DNA from: Apostichopus japonicus
Lineage: Eukaryota; Echinodermata; Holothuroidea; Aspidochirotida; Stichopodidae
Direction of reading: 5' to 3'
Assembly (NCBI RefSeq): GCF_037975245.1
Contig: NC_092574.1
Location: 9,521,713-9,585,712 of the forward strand
Length of the DNA: 64,000 nt
A program made the translations under genes and the position numbers. Shown here in pieces: positions 1 through 37,377 of this stretch (position 1 is its first letter; every line of letters starts with the position of its first letter). Under the pieces are notes generated by a model, which saw only the letters and a list, made by a program, of their open reading frames with translations, had not been told where the DNA came from and did not search any database.

Positions 1-1844
1 TATTAGCTGCTTGGACCTGAATATTCACCAGCAAATGAATGGGGAAAAAATGATAAAGCACACTATAACTATAAGACAAATCTTGCAGTTAAAATAGCAA
101 ATGATTTAAAACCTAGTCAGATAACTGTCACAGCAGCAGTGATAATTAAAATTTAGTTTTCTGCTGCACATCTACTTAGTACTTGTTAACAAAATGGGTC
201 TGTCCTGGTTTATAGGGATTTATGGTAATCCTAATATACAGTAGCCTATGTAGGTTTACTATCCAGTTAGTTTCAAACATGGGACTAGCCCTAACTATCA
301 CAGGTCCAAACATAAACTGAACCTAGGGCCTATCATAAGTTTGCAACATTGTACTTTGTAGGCATGTTACATAGAACTGTTCCATTTCAGTACGCGGTGA
401 ATGTATCCTTGCGATAAAACTGCAATTCTTTTTCAACTTTCAAGCCAAAACGATTAGAATACTCACTTGGAATGATGCGAAGGTTGATCACTTGGTAAGC
501 TTCGAACCGAAACTCATTACGTAGGCATACTGCCCTTTGCCTATATCTGCTTCAAGAGCCTAAGCCTTTGTCACTGCACTACGTTCAAATTCAATGGTTG
601 AATAACAACTTACTCGAAGGCTTATATAACATTGCTACAGCGCTGTTGCATAATTACCTTGGTAGATATGCACAACAACTGTAGTAAAGTCTAACTGGAG
701 TACCGGGAAGTCTGGTTTTGCGTATCCACAAACTAGTAATACAAGGGGAGAAATGACGGTAATTTACTAAGACATGTTCCTAATAAAAAGGCCTACTATC
801 AGCGGACTTTCGTTGCCCTCAAATGTCTGACCTATAATAACTTCGATGGTTGCGAAAGACCTTATGTAATAGAGCCTATACGAACGTGATGTAACAGCGG
901 ATCAGTCACCCAAGGAGAAAGTAACTAAGCAGCGTATATGCAAGGTTGTTATGTACCATACTGCCGAAATATGTGTTTCATAAGTTACCTTGGAAGACAA
1001 AACATCAGAAAGTTAACGTAAAATAATTACATAATATTTGACTAAGGTATCCGCATGTTTAGTCCTGTCTCAAAAGTTAGTTTTTAATATTGTTAGGTAT
1101 GATGAATAGTCACATTAGTCATTATTAAGTTAGCACTTATGTATATGCTTGACATCCTCTGTAAATTTGTGTTTCTGCCGAACACCGTGTATATCCCATG
1201 TGAAATTGGGAGTATATATGCATTATGTCGAATCACTTTTAGCCATGATTGACCCTGCCGTAGCATGCTAGTGCTTATGGCGTGTTTTCACAGTAAAGAG
1301 CGAGGTTGCAGGAGTACACAGGGACGTCGCTAGAGGTGAGGGTGGGGTGGGGGAGGGTGTGGGGATCACCCAAACTTGGTCAAACTGACGATAGTTGGAG
1401 AATTTGAGTGCGACAGTCGGAATTTCCAACTGTGGCACTCTAGTTTATCTAGGCCTATTCATATATTCCTGTGATTGTTGATGACCTAAAAATTGAAAAA
1501 TTTCGGTCAAAATTGACCTATAATCAGTCATATTTACCACTAGGCCATCAGCTGAAGGTCGAAATTCGCTTGTTTCGTTCCAGCAACTGCGGGTCTAAAA
1601 TTTCTCTACAACATTGAATACATAAATTAATTAAGATTAATGATCCAAAAGTTCTCCATGTACTTTCCTGCAGTTTTTTTGCAATTCCGCTCGAAAGATC
1701 GAACTATATTTTTTATTGCGTATGTTAAGAAACTTGCCGTTTTACGTTCAAAAGTTGTGCGCCAGTGAGATATCTGTACCATGTGATATGAATTGTCCAA
1801 TGAGCCATGAGTTCTGTGTGCAATCTTTGTAGAAAACAACAAAC
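1..1844. other. Intergenic, no gene seen
   Basis: No exon with a recognisable protein family or splice pattern was found. The stretch is AT-rich, with a G-rich tract near 1338-1365. Part of the text around 1405-1420 resembles text near 6290, which suggests an old dispersed repeat. Confidence 0.5.
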
Positions 1845-3795
1845 ATGGCGGCTCCCACCGGCGCTAGTCAGTCTCCGACACACGGAAATCTACAGTGCTC
1901 AGTGCACATTGAATCTGTAAAATTTGAAGCATTCAAGGCACTGACGAATAAACGATGGACTAAAGTTACTTCCTGCGCTAAAGATTGGCTTTATCTCAGC
2001 GGCGGAGACAGTGATATCGCCGTACTACTGATTACTCCATGGCCTACTACGATCAAGCGTGTGTTCAACAGCATAGTATGATGGGGTTCCACGATAAGTG
2101 TTACAGGCGGTTCATTGATAGCAAGCACATTGCTGCAAGAAAACGGACAGTTCCAGAGGAGACCCCATATGATTTTAAACGAAGAATTGACGGAAAAGAT
2201 CGAGGAAACCAAGCAGAAGCTCTGGTGTATTGCCTGTTCAATTTATTATATGTGGGGAAAGAAACAATACATTACTAGGCGTTGCAAACGGGACAAGCTG
2301 CAGCAGGCAGAGACTTTCGATGGAGGTAAGCCTAAGCATACTACACGACTCTACTTGTACTTCTGTCGCATAGTTGAAGTGTTAATAGAAGTTGCATAAT
2401 GCAAGATCAGTAGCTCTTAAGGGATATAATCCAAGTCAAAGGGCACAGTGTTGGACCTGAACATAATATAATTAGTGGCATGGTCATCTGATTTGTTTTG
2501 TTATATGGTGGTAGGAACGGAAATTTGTTTCAAATTCTCCATCTGGGCACTAGCCTAAGTGTTAAATACAGGCTTCATAGTTTTCTTACTGTGGCCCTTT
2601 ATTTGAATGATAGAGATATTATATTAGTTAGAAAAATAAGTGTAACAAAGGTGCAATAAGGTTAGGTTTGCAAGGTCTTACTGTATGGTCAGCCTGTCTA
2701 GCTTTACCAAAATGAACAAGTATCTGTCTCCTTTATTATTAGTAACAGATATAATCTACCATTGTATAATTTAAACCATAACATTAAGAGATAATGTACT
2801 GTACTGTCAAAAAAGCCTGTTTTAATTCTTTTTTGCATGACACTGGTCTGCAAAATTTGAATGTGTCTTTGTTTGTCCATAGAAGATGAGCAGATCACAT
2901 GGTATATAAATAAAATTGTCTTAGTTCTTATTTGTTCAAACTTACATTTTGATCAACAGAAAATGCAAAACAATTTGCTTTTTTTATTTCATTTTATTAA
3001 GGTGTTGCTTCGACAAGCAGCAGAGCGGAAAAAAGATGAGCCCAGATTTTATGAATATTAGAGGAAAAGACCGTGTTGCCATTAAAGTGAGGTACCTCTC
3101 TCTATGTTGAAGAAACTAGATACAATTCTTGACAAGGAAGACATACAGATCTTGAAAGGTAAAGTACTCTCTCTCCAATGTGTGGTTCATTGAGTGTTCA
3201 GGGGTGGATGTAGGACTTTTGGAATATGGGGGTCCTCCCCCAAGGAAAATTAAAAAATTCTCTAAACGTTTTGAGATGCAATATCAGGTTAATCTTTCCA
3301 TTGAAATTATTAAAGTAATTTGCAACATATTTCTAGCTGAATTGTAATTATATTGGTACCCCATCATAAAATGTGAGACTCAAAAATATCGAATTTCATG
3401 GTACAAGGTGTTCTGTTCATCTCCTCCTCAGAGCAGAGTTTACGACCAACAAAGATGCTCTGATCCAGCATGTTAAGCGCTGCACCAACCAGGCTGCTAT
3501 TCACAGTAGGGCATTGCAGCAAAGGACTGATGCACTCTCACCAGAGGGACATGGATGGAAACTTGAAAATGATGACCTTATAATCACTTGGATGATGAAG
3601 CCACCTGACCCAGATGTTTTGCTTCAGTGTGTCAGCAGTAGCTGTAGAGTCGGCAAATGTCTTAAAGGAAGATGTTCGTGAATGAATGCACAACTACCGT
3701 GTACAGACCTATGTAAATATAGAAATTGCAGCAACTTCCAAGAAGATGTTGAGATTGTTGATGCAGGGGAAGATGATTTGGAGGATGAACTGTGA
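1845..3795 (+). pseudogene. Broken gene of an unnamed Cys-rich protein family
   Basis: Fragments of one protein appear in order on the + strand. An ATG at 1845 opens a segment rich in FKALTNKRW and SCAKDWLYL text. From about 2060 a second frame carries a GFHDKCYRRF box, and from about 2175 the first frame resumes with LWCIACS...KLQQAETFDGG, ending at a GTAAGC donor near 2325. A middle piece, LRQAAERKKDE, lies near 3010-3095. The C-terminal piece at 3373-3795 has a SPEGHGW motif, WMMKPPDPDVL, then a Cys-rich tail. The frame changes twice near the start. A TGA at about 3679-3681 interrupts the Cys tail, exactly where a CxC motif expects Cys, and the same frame continues with PCTDLC and CSN text to a stop near 3795. 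I know similar Cys-rich orphan proteins in invertebrates, often repetitive and possibly mobile, but cannot give a function. It is probably a decayed copy. Confidence 0.5.
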
Positions 3796-6700
3796 TGGTG
3801 TTAAATCTTGATATCTTAGTCTGAAATTTTAATCAAGTTTGAAGTTTGTGAAGAGGGTTAACTTTTTCAAAGTCATGTTGTCATTTTTTTGTTCCCCAGA
3901 GTTTAAAGGAACCAGAAAACATGATCTTATTCATATATTCATTTTAGCTATTAGTAGTTTTACGTAGATTACCCTACCTACCAGACACCTTTGATAAATA
4001 TCCACATTTTCTTCAAATCACAGGGGGAGGGGAGGGGAGGGGGGAGGAGGGTGTTATGGGCATGCTTTACCTCTTGCATATTCACAACTACATTTACTGA
4101 TGACGATGACGCAAAGACCGCGTCCTGAAACCAGTCATAGGTTTATATACTGTTGTTGGGGAACCATCGCCCCTGACCCTGTTCCAATATCACGGTTCTT
4201 TATTGTTTGCCGTAACATTTTGTTACCTGTTTTATTCATATTGTTAATATGTTCTGTGCATCTGTTCAAGTTTTGACTGAAGGATATTCAAGTCTTTAGT
4301 GACTTTTATTTCATCTAATTATCTTCACCTCTACTACGGAATAGACTTTCCCTTTTCCATACCATATCTGACTTCCATGCAGTGAATTGAAGTGGATACT
4401 GTTAAGACTAGTACAACTGTCCTTGGATGAACTTTTAATCACTTATTAATTCCGCGCCGCGCCTTTTGATGAAGAACCTGTATCTTGAATCATCGCAAAG
4501 GCCCAGCTCGACTACACCATTGAGTGTATCGACCCAGTCTTAATAGATACTTATTTCTTTCTATCTGGGGCTTAAGTTAACTGTCTTCGTTATTCACTTA
4601 TTTGTACCATTCACCTTTATTATTCATATTATTTGTAGAATATAGAACTATTATTATTCAAAATACCATTCGAAACCTTGTCGATCTTTTCTTTTATACG
4701 TTAACTCCCTTGGAAACTCTTTTTGCAGGAATACGAATTATAAACATGTCGTTTCAGTAACAAGGAGAAAGTACCTAGTTTTGCAGAAGACTGTAGAAAG
4801 AGTACTAAGGTAACGGATATATACCGACTATAACTTTATTTCACATCTACGATATGCCATGACGTCTTAGTGTGCCAACTTATATATTGATTTATACAAA
4901 AGAAATAGCTCACTGGTCTTGGGGCATTGGTACATCTCATTGTAACTAGGGATTTAGCTACATGTAAAGTAGAGGGGGAGGGGGTTGCATTTGTAAAACA
5001 GTTTGGATGGGGAGTGTAACAATTATGGAGAGGAACTTTTTATTATATGTGTATATTTACGCATACATGCACAGACGAAATGCATTCATAACATAGGGGG
5101 AAAATCTAAAAATATTTGATTTATTACAAAGCATTATATCTGAGTTTATTAAAAGTGGTACATTTTTATAATTAAAACCCTTAAGTTATAATGTGCAAAA
5201 ATTGCATTTCATATTTCAAAGTTGAAAATGTGATTTTTTACCATTTTGGCGAAAATGGAGGGGGGGGGGGCACAACTTGTAATGCCTGAAAACAACCCTC
5301 ACTGACCCTTAGACCAGAATCCTCTTCCACCATTCTTGTAACCCTGACCCAACTATTATACAAAAAAAATATATCAGTCGTAATTTAACATATAAGAAAA
5401 GAGTGGTATGTATGCACCACTGTACCAAATCTAACGTTAGCACATGTGTTCCTAATACATAGCATCGTAGCACGTAATGTCTACATAACATACCCAATTT
5501 CAACGGTTTCTTACAAAAATACTGCAGGAAATTTTTTGGAGAACTTTTGATATAATGTTTGTGATGCATTAAACTACCCAAAAATGCATTAAAAGTCTAG
5601 ACCCGGTGTTGCTGGAACGAAAGTGATTTTACAGCCACATTTTGAGCTTCAGCTGATGGCCTACACGTTTTCCTTGCCACTTTGAGAAATTGTATCTGGC
5701 GATTCTTATACTCCACCATACAGAGCTTCGTATGATTTTTAATACTCCAAAAAATGCCTTATAGAACTACCGCCATACTGGCGTAGGAGCCCAATTTGAT
5801 TTGGGGAAGGGGGGGGGGGTGGGGCTGTAACGACTTGCCCGAAAAATATAACTTAAATTTTTCGCGCGCCCCACGCGCGTTTCCACATGTTAATGTGAAT
5901 ATCACATAGGCATGCATCGGTTTTTACATCGAATGCCAATAACATACAATCATTTTCCGTGTTATGACCCTTCCATATTGGTTATAATTATTGGTAAGTC
6001 GTTACAATATTAATGGTAATAAATGAAAAACACATTGAAAATTATCTTTCTTTCAGTAGGTGCCCGATAAGTTATCAGCATATTACCCGAATTTTCACAA
6101 AAATATTTTGTTGGGGTGGGGGTGGGAGGGGGGTGGGGTGGGTGTGGGGGCTAATAAGTTTGTGAAGTGAGTGCCAGTGGGTGCAGATGTATCCAAAAAG
6201 TTCGGAACAAATGTGCAGTCGCGAATGATGGGGTGTCTGACTGACACTGACCATATCGTCGACGAGTAGCGCGGGGTTGGGGTACAAGGCAGCAGTCGGA
6301 ATTTTCTGGCTTCAAAACCCATTCAGTTGGATTTTCAGCCATTACACCCCCCTCCCCAATCATCAGGTCTTAGCAACGTCCCTGGGTGTACATTCCCCCT
6401 CCCCCACACAATAATGATTAAATTTAGTTGGCAAAATCTTGCTTGTATACTTAATTAATAATTATAGATCTAAATACTCAGTAAACATGTCTCACTAAGC
6501 TGCATAATTATAAGTTCATTTACTGGGAGGAAGGGGGGGGGGGTTAGCATCGAGGGCCACACCCCTCATTTTTAAAATCTTGGATGAACCTCCTTAAAGT
6601 TCAGAAACCGGCCTGACTCAACAAATATGCCTGCTTTCATTGGCCTCGAAAGGTGGATCGGCACTTAAATCGATTAATGTGTATAAGAAACATTGTGGAG

Positions 6701-7662
6701 TTACTCATGTTTCTTGTCGGGCTCCCGATTTTCTTAGCGCGAAGGACTGGGATTTGAGCGATCAGTGACTGATTTTCAGATTTACACAAATGTAAAGAAA
6801 CACCAATACCACTTGCACTAAACCGTCGAAGCCAACCATGGCTGAGCTTTTAGCTCCGCTGAAAGCTCAATTGATCGACCTATAGCGATCGTTCGATTCA
6901 ACCGAATTTCATTTCATTCTCTGTAAAAGGACTACTTGGTAGATTTGCAATATGAACTTTTCAACAGTTTGTGTGTGTACGACATGTGAGAATGACCTAC
7001 TTTGTTGGATCCGATCCCGATGTCCCAGTACTCTTTAACGTTTCTCTGTGGTACGTCGATGTTAAACAAGTTGTAGGTCGTTCTATTATTTAATGGGTGC
7101 AGTTATCGCGAGCAATTTTTGGGGTTCACCACAATTCAAGCATTATATCTACAACCTTTTAGCAGATTTAGCAGAGGAATACTTTTTCTTACGTTTTCTT
7201 TCTATTATTGCATGAATGAAACCTAAGAAGTCCATATACTGTTGGTTCTTTGTTTATGCAATGGGACCTAGTTTATCCCTAGTAACAAGTACAACGATCT
7301 TTAACATCCAAATGAGTTGTTGACAGTGTCTCCACTTTGAAGGAAATTTCCCGAAGTACGACAAATTATATTTCGAAGAGCTTTTGATCATCCAAATTAT
7401 TTAATCCATCAATTGGATGTTTAAAAAGAAATTAAATATCTCAATGACGCAAAACTGCTTCCGGGGTGGACAATGTTTGGGATTGGGTGACAAGGTCAGG
7501 CAAGGCAACAAAGCAACAAGGAAGTGAAAATTGTACATGTATTCGATAGAGCATGCATATAATTAGTGTAAAAGAAAGAGAGAAGTTAAAAGTCTATCAT
7601 TTTCGCTTCTAGATATACAGGTTGTTTTATAGAGGCACTCATTGATAAACACGTCAGTAAAG
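3796..7662. other. Intergenic repeats, no gene seen
   Basis: Holds G-rich tracts (about 4023-4050, 5262-5272, 5808-5822, 6112-6150, 6533-6543) and part of a dispersed repeat (5779-6105) that recurs inverted at 56125-56262. No splice-linked coding segments were recognised. The promoter of the downstream LRR gene presumably lies in the last few hundred bases, but no convincing element could be assigned. Confidence 0.45.
5779..6105 (+). repeat. Dispersed repeat, copy 1
   Basis: Two blocks match the reverse complement of 56125-56262. The first is GCGTAGGAGCCCAATTTGAT followed by a G run. The second, near 6025-6105, contains ACACATTG, TTTCTTTCAGTAGGT and ACCCGAATTTTCACA. Copy 1 has about 190 extra bases between the blocks. 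It is probably a nonautonomous transposon remnant; the family is not identified. Confidence 0.6.
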
Positions 7663-32110
<24,448 letters not shown>

Positions 32111-32138
32111 TCAATAGTTGTAAAACCAACAACATTTA

Positions 32139-32144
32139 AATAAA
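32139..32144 (+). promoter_or_regulatory. Poly(A) signal of the LRR gene
   Basis: AATAAA lies 29 bases after the stop codon. No other AATAAA lies between them. Confidence 0.6.
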
Positions 32145-34089
32145 GAAACTTTACTATTATCACAATTTGCTTCCTAAGATTACACGACTGCTGTTAATTA
32201 ATACAAGTTATAACATTTCTAAATTGATTCAAGCATATCAAAATCGGTGACGAGAATATTTTCAGCCAGACTGCATTGTATTGTACAGTAGTAAATTATG
32301 GTTATTGATAAGCGTTATAGTTCCATGAAAAATGTTACAAGCACCTCAAATTTAGGCGAGCGTAAGTCATGCACAGTAGAATTGAATTGATGTAGCATGA
32401 AAAGAGTTTCGTGGGTAATTTGACTGGCTCTAAATCAAAATGAATTTGAAGGCTTTTAATTGGTCAAATTTAAATATTATATGATGTCGTGATGCTAAAG
32501 ACGACAAATGCTTCAAGAAATTATCGATACCGTAAACCACAGGTGAGCAAACTACTGCTACGGGGAAAACTATATGTGACCCCGGAGGTTTTCAAAACCC
32601 TGTAAACGCAACCAGCGGAACCTTATCGCCAAATAAACCATGAAACAATTGTGTATACTTAAAGCATCGGCTGATAAGATAGTCATTGTTTGTGTTACTA
32701 AAAACAATGGACGATTCGTTTAACTAATTCTATATAATATACATTTGATCATCGCACTTTGTTTCATTTAAACACTCAGATTGTTAAAAAGCTGAGCTGT
32801 ATATAGGTCAAAAGTTTGATGACTGCATGCAGTGGACTGCATAACTCACAAAATTGGATATTTAGTTAGAACTAGTAATATAACATTCATCACGACATTT
32901 CTTTTGAATTTATTGGGACACTCAGATTTCAAAATTGCAATATCATGGAGTCTGACAAATGTTCATAAATTTTATAAAAAAAAAGGTGGTATTATGATTA
33001 TGCACTGCAAAAAAAAACACAGAATGTACAATATTTAAATGACATAGGAAAAGCGTGTCAAGGGCATCTACGTACAAGCATCCACAAGAAGGAGCCAGTT
33101 AGGGCTACTATTAGTTAACGACATAAAGCGAGGCGTTGCAACGATAATGGACGGTTAGAAAAGTAGGTTATGGATGGGTGGCGTGGGGAGGGTAGGTGGA
33201 AGTGGAGGTGGAGGGAGAGCGGAAGGCTGGTTGGACCGTCAACTCAATGCGTATACAATTTAGATAATTTCTTAGACTTTGTTGTATTTTATTGTGTTTT
33301 ACAACCAAAAAGATGGATAAATAGACTCTTTCTCCCCTCTTTTTACTTGTATATTATATACCTAGAAAACATGTATGACAGAATAACTATACTTTCAGTG
33401 AAATGAAAAACATCCGACATTTCAAGTCATGTTATCACTTTTTAAGAGAAGTATCCTTCGCGATACTATTGCACTTTTTCATTGAAATGTTTATATTTGG
33501 CATTAAATAATAAGACGTTCACTAACTGTTGCTTTAAGAAAATGATTTGCATCCTTGCGTGTGGATAAATTTTGAAAACAAGTTCTGAAAGAACTTCCGT
33601 TGAATACAAAGCTGTCAAATCGTATAAAGTGGTTCATCCTTTGTCGTGTTTGTTGACATAACAGTTTTCCTGTTTGGACCATTGATGGTAAAGTCACTGA
33701 CTACTTTTACCACCAAGAATGACGATGAACTTCAAAATATAATTTACGACCTTCGAAAACCTGGCACAGCCCTCCCCCTGGTAAAATAGACACATAGTCT
33801 CATGTAAACTGTTTTATTCTAAGAATCATTCTTGTTTTGTCTGATATTCCATGCAAATTTATAACTTCATACGTAACACCTAGAATCTATAAAACATGCG
33901 ATGGTATTGGTTTGTACATTTAATTATTGAAGGTTCCTCGTCTATCTTTGCAGATAGTGCTTTTAATTGTATTTTCATTGAAATCCTAAATCCTAAACAT
34001 TCTAAGAAAGCCATTGTGTTCGTCGTTGCTTACATTGATACTAATTCAACACCCTATTGATTACTTGTACAGCAAAATTTCTATAGGAG

Positions 34090-34760
34090 GGCGGTGTTCT
34101 CAACCGACTGAGATTTCACATGCCAAAAAGAATTCTCCATTTTATTTATAAATAACAAATAATTATCCTACCTTAGTTATGACACCGTCGGTCTACCAGG
34201 GCCAGCAACTATCCTTTACGACTGCCGAAACATCATGTTCTGCAAAATGGCAGTGTGTTACATCACAAAGAGCTCCTATCTTTTTCACAGTTAGGCCTAT
34301 CCAGTTTTCGTTAAACACCCTGTATGTTATATTCCAATGTCTCAACAGAAGCGTTCCAACCTCTTCTTTTTCTAATCGTGATTGCAAACACAACCACAAG
34401 ACTAGATTCAGGAGCTCTCTCAGCATTCCTGTAAATCGTTTTGAATTCCTCGGCATTCCTGTTATTCGTTTGAATTCCACTCAGCGTTGTATCCGGTTTG
34501 AATTAGTTTCTAAGATCTGCAACGCTTTGAGTGACCGTGTCAAGAAGTCTGTACATGCCATGCTAACTTTAGAACTTGTAACAAAGCTTTTTGCTGTCCA
34601 AGTGTTTCTAGCTTTCTTTGTTTTTTATCCCGTCTTTAGTTTCCTAGTTCATTGTAGCCTGGTTTCGTAGAGATATAGTGCACATGATGGGGTTGGACGG
34701 GATGGGTCTCATTTGCTCTGTTCTAGTTCGGCATCTTTGTCTATTTTGAAAGCATTCAGT
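34090..34760 (+). mobile_element. Non-LTR retrotransposon 3' fragment, copy 1
   Basis: Shares text in the same order with 49795-50680: the ACCGACTGAGATTYCAC block, GCATTCCTGTAAA, CGTTTGAATTCCAC, and the 3' block TCTAGTTTCGTAGAGAT-like at about 34657. The translated FNRDCKHNHKTRF...IPVNR...RFELVSKICNAL text resembles the end of a LINE reverse-transcriptase ORF. The segment GCATTCCTGTAAATCGTTTT is partly duplicated in tandem at about 34422-34480. Not intact. Confidence 0.6.
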
Positions 34761-36119
34761 GCTCTCAAGGGAGTTTTCTTGTTAAAATTTCTTGGTAGTC
34801 TCATCAATCATTCAGTTATCTTTCTACTGTATGCTCCCCCTCCTCCTCCCTTTTCTCTTCTCTATATTCCCTTCTCCCTTCTGCTTTCCTTGTTCAAGTG
34901 CTTATTCTTGTTCCTTTTTTATTTTTGCTATAACTCATCATAACTAAAATTCTGCCTAAAGTCATCCATTAATTTTGATAAAGGCCAGATCCGAGTTAAA
35001 AGGATAGTCCAATATGTTGAAATTGAGTGCAAATTTAACCAAGTTGTGTAGAATATGTTTCTCCTCATTTTTTTAACAATCGATTTTCACCTGGACTTTC
35101 CTTTTAAATGTTTACTTATGTGATATTGAAACTCATGGGGAACCTGATATCCTGATATATATTACCTGACTCTCAATGCGATCCCAGAATCTTAAGTACA
35201 TAATGTTCCCTACGTGCTGTTAGTTGATAATAATGATAATAAACGGAGATGATAATAAAGAGAGATATGATTAGATGGCAATTCTTTTTTAATTAGGTTA
35301 ACTTTAGTTGTTGCTTATGGGATCATGTGTTCTCAGTCATTACATCATTGGTATTGAATTTTTGAACACGAGTATAATAATTATTTTGAGGTAAAACGTA
35401 TATAGAGATCTCCATACGATGTGCTTTTCTCCTTACATGCATCAAGTTTCAAAGTTAACATTATCCAGACGTGACAGTAGGAAGCTAAAGAGTAATAAAA
35501 TCACAAAAACACATGAAACCGTAGAATGCAAATGATCGGTAAAAACTTTGTTTCGAAAATTTCCATTCGTTGTCTATCGTTGGCTACAATCTGTGCCTCT
35601 TGGGTTTTGTCGAATGCGTTGCGTTACTATACTGTATATATTTCATGCATATAGCAAACACTCGATCGGGACAATACTGTAGATAATCAGATGAAATTCA
35701 AAACAGTTCGGCGTCTTGCACTGCTCAATATTTTGGGGTTCATACTTTGCTTCCAAAAAATACTTAAGTATATTTAAATAAATTCAAGTATACCTAATTA
35801 TACTTCAGTACGGTGACTGACGGAATGTTCCGCATTGGTGAGCTATCCAGTAATTTTTCTCTTCTTACAACGTGGGGCCTGCGTTATCGGTTAAGGATTA
35901 AAAAGGTGTCCGAAACCTTAAAAACAAAATTGGAATAACAAAGCTCACTTTGATTTTCCTTTAAGGAGTTTGTCTATTTCCCCTTTTTTCCCTTCGGATA
36001 GTATCTTATGATCTATAGTTTTTAAACTGTTAAATGATCACAATGGACTTCCCTTGTTGAAATGATGCAAAGAAACAATGAAATAATCGTTTGCCACATT
36101 AATTGTATAGTTTCTGTAG

Positions 36120-36520
36120 AGCGCGAGTATGATGTCTTTACAGAGAGTTTGAATTTTGTAAAGAGAGTATGAGCAAAGAGCACGACTTTTTAACATGGGA
36201 GAATATGATTAATGAGTTGAAAGTATCATGTCTCTTTCCAGAGACTATGAATAAAGAGTATGGCAATTTTACAGAGTACAATCTATGTATTGAAAGCATG
36301 ATATTTAATTGAAGTATGATATTTGTACAAAGAGATGATTTGATAGTTTCCCCTTTTATAGAGAGCATGATCTCTGTATTGAGAATATGATCGTTGTATA
36401 GGGAGAATATATATTTGCATATATTACACAGAGCATGCTCTGTGTAGTAAGAAAGCTTACGTTCGGTCTATATAGAGAGTATCATATTTGCAATGAGAGA
36501 GCAATCTTTGTATATGATTT
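36120..36520 (+). repeat. Degenerate repeats of AGAGAGTATGATCTTTGTA type
   Basis: Roughly ten diverged units contain AGAG(A/T)(A/G)TATGAT with T-rich spacers. No coding potential. Confidence 0.55.
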
Positions 36521-37139
36521 CAATTCAATATATTGTACACTTTCAAGCTCTGTACAACACAACCAGGTTAACCGATTTAGCAAAAAAACAAAGCATCAGA
36601 ACAATTGTTGATCAAATTTCCGTGGTATATAAAATTAATAGTATATCCAAAAGAATATCATGATTGATTTCTGATTAATAATCATATTTAGTAAACTTGG
36701 TAACATTTAAGTAAATAGATCATCGCGATACATTTATGTTTCGAATTGCTAAGTTTGCAAAACATTTATCATTAATAGAAAGCAAGATTTAAGTAATTAA
36801 TGAGGAAAAAAAGCAAAAGCCAAAACGATGCAAATTGTTTCAATTTAAAGCAGTTTTGATGTGATAGTAAGTTACACAATGACACCAGGTGTGTTGCCTT
36901 ACTGTCCACACGACTATTGCTCTGTCCTTTGAATTGAAAAGTTTCCAACTTTGAGTTGGGAGTTAAGTCCCTCTCGTCACTCCTGCTCGATTAAAGATAA
37001 CTTTTGTAATACATTTTGTGAACCAAAGTACTGATCTATTTTGATTCAGATCATATATATTCATATATGTATATAGATATATATGAAATATTTCCAAATA
37101 CTATTTAATCCTTTCTATCCTGAATATTTATACTTTGTA

Positions 37140-37264
37140 TTACTTGGTAATAGTCTGGACGCTTGAAATTTTTCTACAGAAATGAACGATGATACAGTCG
37201 ATGAATTCAACTATAGTGATCACACTGGCTCCACAAACTAGACCCATGTAAGCTCCGATATCAC
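37140..37264 (-). CDS. DEG/ENaC channel last exon: TM2 and selectivity filter
   Basis: Encodes SDIGAYMGLVCGASVITIVE, the TM2 pore region with the Gly-Ala-Ser filter, then a short cytosolic tail (FCRKISSVQTITK) and TAA at 37142-37140. The tail is shorter than in mammalian ASICs. Confidence 0.9.
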
Positions 37265-37324
37265 CTGAGGAAAATATCAAACAACATCAAATTAAATTCG
37301 AATATAAATAAATGAATATATATT

Positions 37325-37377
<53 letters not shown>

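Larger units (their letters stand above)
32150..37139. other. Intergenic between two convergent genes
   Basis: No coding exon recognised. Contains a retroelement 3' fragment (34090-34760), a T/C-rich stretch near 34830-34930, and a degenerate short repeat field at 36120-36520. An ATTAAA on the minus strand near 37104-37109 could be the poly(A) signal of the channel gene. Confidence 0.5.
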
